Source: Bifiguratus adelaidae (Eukaryota; Mucoromycota; Endogonomycetes; Endogonales). Taken from it: 37,915 nucleotides of DNA. This document shows positions 31,478 through 37,915 of this stretch, in pieces. The stretch lies in NCBI GenBank assembly GCA_002261195.1, contig MVBO01000145.1, positions 1-37,915 of the forward strand. Reading direction: 5' to 3'. Position 1 is the stretch's first letter. Each line of letters begins with the position of its first letter. A program made the translations under genes and the position numbers. The notes under the pieces are model-generated. The model was not told the DNA's origin. It saw only the letters and a program-made list of their open reading frames with translations, and made no database searches.

Positions 31478-32465
31478 CTATGTAGATTGCACGGCGCGTT
31501 CACCTTCCAACGGACGTTTCATATGGCGCCGCCGCCTTCGCTGTTTGGCCGTCTCATAATTGATCATGACCGCGTTACGCGGATTAAACTTGAAAGGCAT
31601 CGAGGTACCTGTGCTCGTCGTCGTCGTCGTCGCTGAGCCTTCTTCCAGCGTCTGTTGTTCTTCGGCCATGAAGCGCTTCAAATTCTCTTCGACCAATCTG
31701 GATTGTTGTGCGTTTAGGTGACGGATGGTACGTGGATCCGTGGAACGATGAAGATAAATCTAGTATTTGACAGTCAGTCTCATGAATTATTACTTGCAAA
31801 ACCCGCGTGCGATCGCTTACCGGTGTCTGTTTGAAGGAGTGTTTAGGCGGAAACTTGGGAAGATGTGGGGGTACGTAGGAAGGTAGGGTGGGCGCCACTT
31901 GTTTGGGTGGTGTTACGGTAGGTATGACGTTGGGTGTGATGGAATTAGGTGTGGGAACAGGCTCAAAGACTTCTGTCTCTTCATCAGAGGGTAAGCCGTT
32001 CACCTCTTCGGTCGTTCTTGGTATTTCAGGTGCAGTATAAGCAACGAGAGGTTGTCGTCGAGGTGCTGTGCAAATAATGTTATAAACGAGCTATTGCGTC
32101 TCTCATTGTGCGTCACTTACCTCTAGGTATATTGAGTCTAGTAAGGTATCGTCGGAATGTAGCTGTTCGGGCACCCGACTGGTCCATGCCACGCGCGACA
32201 TCAAACAGATTAGGTTTTGAGCGATTGGCCAGTTGAGCATTGTTCATTGTATTATACAGTAGTCGGTGTACGTCTACGAGACGATCTGTTAGTTGATGCA
32301 GCCTACGCGAGTCCGTCATGACCACATGGTGTGTTACTCACAATCGTCCAATGCACTCGAGAATTCCTCCAAGACAGACGCCTTCATGCTGTTGAACCCC
32401 ACTCTTTTCAGAGTATCTACCATCAGTTTCTTCTTGACTTCTTCAATAGCCTGGAGATGCTCCAT
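31478..32465 (-). CDS. TAF8: TFIID subunit TAF8
   Basis: Exons 32465-32342, 32273-32121, 32065-31821, 31759-31478 encode 267 aa. Residues about 5-80 are a bromodomain-associated histone fold (KLMVDTLKRVGFNSMKASVLEEF, then YVHRLLYNTMNNAQLANRSKPNLFDVARGM), which in TAF8 pairs with TAF10. Residues about 155-190 carry the TAF8 C-terminal motif YVPPHLPKFPPKHSFKQTP followed by DPRTIRHLNAQQSRLVEENLKRF. The tail has a short Thr run encoded by a CGT/ACG microsatellite and basic clusters (KQRRRRRHMKR) that look like a nuclear signal. It is needed for RNA polymerase II preinitiation complex assembly. It is head-to-head with AIM24, 79 bp between ATGs. Confidence 0.87.
31615..31632. repeat. TCG trinucleotide microsatellite in TAF8
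   Basis: Six TCG units on the plus strand, read as ACG codons (Thr) on the minus strand inside the last TAF8 exon. Unit-number changes would alter the Thr run without breaking the frame. Confidence 0.8.
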
Positions 32466-32544
32466 ATGGACACGTTGACAATAACCAACAACACCAGGAG
32501 ACCAACCGCCTTACGAAGGAAATTGCACCTTGATATTGGACTGA

Positions 32545-34285
32545 ATGACTCTTGAGCGAATTGGGAGTTATAGAGGTCCTCTATGGGCACATTTACGTAC
32601 AGTCTCTGCTGTACAACGACGTTGGATAGGGATCAGTCATAGTGAAGCCAATGCTGGCAAGACAAGTATTAATGTAGTCGAAGGAGACGAAGTACCTCGA
32701 CGAGAGCGGGAGACACGTCACGGCGGACTACGGCAGATTGCTCACAACATTGCTCAAGGTATACTGGCCGCTCAGTCGCGAAAAACTGCGTGTTTAGGGT
32801 TGACTAGGTCTTCATGACGCGCGGTATCGCAAGCTCTTACCGGAAGCTGATTTCAAAGTCATATCGAATGGGATAGGTAAGTGTCTAGTTGTCAGACGAC
32901 AGGTGCGCCTATAACGACGCTGACGCAGTTCAAAGGATCTGTATTACTACTCAAAGTAGGTACCATGCACCAACTGCGCATAGACTCGACTGTTGACAGG
33001 CGTGATATCAGTTACCGCCCGGTAGCCAAGTGATGGCTGCTACTGGAACGGTGGTAGGGTTGTCCTCGAAGGCAGGTTTCATGAGAGCTTCTCTCCAGCG
33101 AAATCTCACCTTCTGATACAGATCAATGCCGCATTGACGTCAGAAAGCAATGTGCTAAAAGCTGTTGGCCGCAAACTGGTCGGGGAGGACATGTACTATC
33201 AAAAGGTAGGCTTAGCGTTAACAAACAGCGGCGCATCCCTGGTGACCTCGGCTTACCGGTCAACATCGCTAGTTCTCTACTGACAGCGACTCCTCCGGCG
33301 ATATCCTCCTTGCTCCGCACGCCATATCTGACATTGCAACCATATACCTCGACGTGAATGAGAAATATATTGTTCGGAGGAGTGCACTGCTGGCACGTAG
33401 CGCTAATGTGGACATGGAGACTACGGTAGAAGGAATCAAGGGCAAGCAATCGGTGGGTTGCAATACGAGTTGCCTCCGTTCACTTGGACTGACTGCAGGT
33501 TTGTAGGGTATTTTTAACTCCTTGATGCATGCTTATTACGGCCCTGGATCCATCGCAATTTCAACCTATGGCGGCATGTACAGAGTAGAATTGCGTCAGG
33601 GAGAAACATATTGCGTCAATCCGAGGTTGGTGTAGCGCGCGAGCACATTGTGACTTTTGCTTACCCTTCACTGCCAGCAATCTCATCGCCTGGAGTGCTT
33701 CCACAAATCCTACCAAAGTCTCACCTTCTACAAATTCCGCACCCGAGCCGAGAAGCAGATTACGACGATTTGATTTCTTTCGTCATCTTGTAGATAGCCC
33801 AAACTTCAAGCCTAGCATCGACTTTTGGCACAAGATGATGGCCCGACTACGAAATGTGACCGCAGGAGGACCGGTAAGGCGCAGAGCCACATGAAACAAT
33901 GGCAAGGCTATATAAGCGCACTTACACATGACCCCTCCATGTAGGAATTTGTCGAATTGACTGGACCCGGCGACTTTTTCGTTGCATCGCGAGTGCAACC
34001 TTCGAATCAACGAGCCAAAATGTAAGAGACGCATGGCCGCATAATGGTGTTCAAATTCCTGACTTCCATTTAAGCATGAGCTCTCTGGATCTCGCAAATG
34101 ACCGCATAGATCAACTCTATCATCAACAAGAAATTCAAGTCGCAAGAGATGAACAAAAGCAGAAGCAGATTGAGTACGCGCAAGAATCATCCGACCAAAT
34201 CAATCCCACATACTATGCACACGTTGACATTGACGGCAAGGTCCGCTTCACTTCTGCAAGAGATCGTGCTACGGTAGCCGAGTGA
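32545..34285 (+). CDS. AIM24: Mitochondrial AIM24-family protein
   Basis: Ten exons: 32545-32758, 32808-32876, 32936-32955, 33012-33053, 33122-33205, 33273-33452, 33507-33625, 33678-33873, 33945-34021, 34075-34285, giving 403 aa (yeast Aim24 about 394). The N-terminus is basic and Arg-rich (SYRGPLWAHLRTVSAVQRRW), like a mitochondrial presequence. The AIM24 beta-structure follows: ADFKVISNGIGSVLLLKLPPGSQV, DILLAPHAISDIATIYLD, YIVRRSALLARSANVD, YGPGSIAISTYGGMYRVEL, YCVNPSNLIAWSAS, FVELTGPGDFFVASRV. Yeast Aim24 is an inner-membrane protein needed for MICOS integrity. Exon 3 is only 20 nt. Junctions 2/3, 3/4, 4/5 and 5/6 were chosen among several AGs by frame and family fit, so local errors are possible. 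Confidence 0.85.
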
Positions 34286-34320
34286 GATGCATGTCACCCT
34301 CAAGGGGAGCACGTCAACTT

Positions 34321-34375
34321 GATTGGCTGCACCTGTTTTAGGCTTAAATTTCCAGGTACCAGCGGCGATAAATAG
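34321..34375 (+). promoter_or_regulatory. Inverted CCAAT and TATA-like elements of the tubulin promoter
   Basis: GATTGG at 34321-34326 (CCAAT on the other strand) and CGATAAATAG at 34366-34375, about 92 bp before the beta-tubulin ATG, followed by a CT-rich leader. Spacing fits a strong constitutive fungal promoter; the call is by motif only. Confidence 0.4.
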
Positions 34376-34466
34376 AGAGCCTTTTCCTCTTACTCTGTGC
34401 TTGTTCGCTCTCTTTTCTCACTTTCTCTCCCGCATATAATCTGTTGCAAAACACCTGATCCGCGCC

Positions 34467-36305
<1,839 letters not shown>

Positions 36306-36491
36306 AAACAAGTAACGATTGTGGGGCAAAACATGTTTTTTCCATAGCTTGCTCGTTTCCAACATAAATGTGTCTTGCAAGTCGTGCATTGAGCATATAT
36401 GAATTCGATGTACATTCGTGGAAGCCAAATCATTTTATATATAAAAGGCCATGACCACCGGAGATGTTGACACACGACGTATTTAGACAAT

Positions 36492-36905
36492 TCAGCTTTC
36501 TTCCTCTATTCCCCGTATGTAGAGCACATTGTTGCACCTAACCATAATACATCAGCAACAAGTCTCAATAGCCATGCCCATCTCCAATCCACCTACCGTA
36601 TCAGCACTTCACCAAGCGTACCCACTGAAGCTCCATCCTTGTATTCTTCCGTATTGGCCAACTTCAATATACAAACATTAGCCTATGGCTTCTACAACGA
36701 TGGGCTGAGTCTTACCTGTAGATTCATGTACGAATCCACCGACATGAGGTATCCTTTGTACTCTAATCCCCACTTCAACTTTACCATGACCGGTTTACCG
36801 GTCAGATCGTGTAAGTAAGGTGTTGGATTAAGAGGTATACCCTACAAGCAAGCATAAGTACCATACATACCGTATGTCGCCTGATCTCGTCCTTACCGTA
36901 GCCAT
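36492..36905 (-). CDS. SMX3: Small nuclear ribonucleoprotein SmF
   Basis: Exons 36905-36897, 36841-36716, 36661-36597, 36537-36492 encode 81 aa, too short and split to appear as one frame. The first exon is only 9 nt (MAT). The protein matches SmF closely: [38 protein letters not shown] (Sm1 motif) and [16 protein letters not shown] (Sm2 motif), then the acidic end IEEES. SmF is one of seven Sm proteins that ring the U-rich site of spliceosomal snRNAs. It is head-to-head with SYM1, with 66 bp between ATGs and a palindromic CRE-like site in between. Confidence 0.95.
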
Positions 36906-36951
36906 GATGCGCAAGAGAACAAGACTTAAACTCGCGTCAAATTTCCTAAGG

Positions 36952-36965
36952 GTGTGACGTCACAC
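36952..36965. promoter_or_regulatory. Palindromic CRE/ATF-type site between SmF and SYM1
   Basis: GTGTGACGTCACAC is a perfect 14-bp palindrome around the bZIP core TGACGTCA. It lies in the 66-bp gap between two divergent ATGs, 47 bp from one and 6 bp from the other. A CREB/ATF-type bZIP factor is the likely reader; this is inference from the motif. Confidence 0.6.
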
Positions 36966-36971
36966 GTCTTC

Positions 36972-37633
36972 ATGCTCGCTGCCTATAATCGACAGCTGTC
37001 GCGTCGGCCGATCCTGGTGCAGAGCCTGTCCACGTGTAAGTGATGGGCTTGTCTTAACACGCGCTCATTCTGTAGCTCTCTTGTTTGCGGCTGGTGACAT
37101 CATTGCGCAGCAAGCTGTTGAACGGCGATCGCAGCATGACTTTTCTCGGACCGGTCGGTTAGGTCTCTTTGGAGGACTGGTGGCTGGACCAGCCTTGGCC
37201 AACTGGTACCGCTACCTTGACCGCGTGATCCAGATGGAGCCTGTCAAGGGTAGGTATCGTTGCCGATGAAATGTGTCTTACGGATGTTTAGCGCTTTTCA
37301 CCCGAGTTGCCTTGGATCAAATCCTGTTTGCACCATGCTTTATTGGCACCTTCTTTACTGTTCAGGGTGCCATGGAAGGGCAATCGCTACCGCAGATTAC
37401 GCAGCGCCTAAGAGAGGTTCGAGTTATGACCATGTCCCTTATGACGAAAGATGCTTAATGCCTTGTAGGGATACCCGGATGCGTTAAAGAACAATTACAA
37501 GTTATGGCCCATGGTACAAATTGTCAACTTTTATCTCGTACCGCTCAATCATCGTTTAATGGTCGTCAATACGATAGCGCTGGGCTGGAATACCTACCTA
37601 TCCCTGTTGAACCAAAGGGTGAATCATGCGTAG
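36972..37633 (+). CDS. SYM1: Mpv17/PMP22-family membrane protein Sym1
   Basis: Exons 36972-37035, 37076-37249, 37292-37416, 37469-37633 encode 175 aa, typical for the family. Landmarks: [20 protein letters not shown] (N-terminal helix), [12 protein letters not shown], the glycine-rich [39 protein letters not shown], and the signature [20 protein letters not shown] followed by [10 protein letters not shown]. Four hydrophobic helices are expected. Yeast Sym1 is a mitochondrial inner-membrane protein induced by heat and needed for growth on ethanol; the human homologue MPV17 affects mtDNA maintenance. The third intron has a GTTCGA donor, weaker than the rest, but the junction [16 protein letters not shown] fits the family. 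The CRE-like site ends 6 bp before the ATG. Confidence 0.94.
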
Positions 37634-37667
37634 ATGGAGAGAAGACTACTATTATTACGTGACCGCT

Positions 37668-37706
37668 ATAGAGAAAGAGAAAGAGAAAAGAGAAAAAACG
37701 AAGGGA
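37668..37706. repeat. GA/GAAA-rich simple-sequence tract
   Basis: A purine-only run of AGAGAAAGAGAAA type on the plus strand, in the short gap between the 3' ends of SYM1 and CDC42. Probably 3' UTR simple sequence with no known function. Confidence 0.6.
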
Positions 37707-37863
37707 AAAGCGTACACGAAGAATGACCCACGTCACAACAGTTACAATGTCTTCTATCTGCCCTTCTGCCTCTTGTGGATATGATTTCTGTGCTACCGAA
37801 AAGATATAATAATTCACCGCAAATAGTTGCAGTCTTACAGCCTCGACAGTGATCGTGACAGGT

Positions 37864-37915
37864 TCAAAGGACTATACACTTCTTCTTGCTCTTCTTCACC
37901 GGGGGCTCAAGAGCC
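37864..37915 (-). CDS. CDC42: Cdc42 Rho-type GTPase, C-terminal end (partial)
   Basis: Reading the minus strand from 37914, the last 17 codons are ALEPPVKKSKKKCIVL and a TGA stop. ALEPP followed by a polybasic KKSKKK and a CAAX box is the C-terminus of Cdc42; Rac and Rho tails differ in this stretch. The final Leu of CIVL predicts geranylgeranylation, and the Lys cluster helps bind acidic membranes. Cdc42 controls polarity in fungi. The rest of the gene lies beyond the right edge. It is too short to judge introns or start. It converges with SYM1 with 230 bp between stops. Confidence 0.85.
   Translation of the reverse strand, partial: ALEPPVKKSKKKCIVL

Overview
The window is nuclear DNA of a compact, intron-rich fungus. 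Most protein genes are cut by several short introns, mostly about 43-70 nt, with GTAAGT/GTATGN-type donors and a TAG or CAG acceptor. The gene set is plainly fungal: a fused URA2 (CPSase/ATCase with a dead DHOase-like domain), NUP84, ATG4, SYM1, AIM24 and CDC42. The beta-tubulin sequence style and the presence of an SfsA homologue and an integrase-type HHCC protein suggest an early-diverging fungus, most likely Mucoromycota. That placement is inference, not proof. Nothing looks prokaryotic, plasmid or viral.

Layout, left to right: VPS4 (minus, cut by the left edge) is head-to-head with a ZNHIT2-type HIT zinc-finger gene (plus). Long-form tRNase Z and ribosomal protein eL30 follow on minus. 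Next come an intronless Gfo/Idh/MocA oxidoreductase (plus), an SfsA homologue (minus) and VMA5 (plus), whose start codons almost touch those of the SfsA gene. A FYVE protein (minus) diverges from NUP84 (plus), followed by ATG4 (plus) with a very long N-terminal extension. A membrane-anchored SDR and an integrase-type HHCC zinc-finger protein lie on minus, then 1.6 kb without a gene. URA2 fills 22.5-29.5 kb on minus, followed by tRNA-His(GUG) on minus and a small acidic unknown protein on plus whose 5' frame is unresolved. TAF8 (minus) diverges from AIM24 (plus); beta-tubulin (plus) follows; SmF (minus) diverges from SYM1 (plus); and the last 17 codons of CDC42 enter from the right edge on minus.

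I rebuilt exon-intron structures by hand. For every complete spliced gene except the small unknown one, the exons sum to a multiple of three and give a product of the expected family length. The genes do not form one pathway. They are housekeeping functions (tRNA 3' processing, ribosome, splicing, nuclear pore, endosome and autophagy, pyrimidine synthesis, cytoskeleton) packed with minimal spacing: five divergent pairs have fewer than 100 bp between start codons, and convergent pairs have as few as 28-34 bp between stops.

The points most worth a second look are the SfsA homologue and its near-overlapping start with VMA5, an alanine at beta-tubulin position 198, an ATG-less presequence-like extension upstream of tRNase Z, the HHCC protein, the intronless oxidoreductase, the long ATG4 extension, and the unresolved frame at 30.7 kb.
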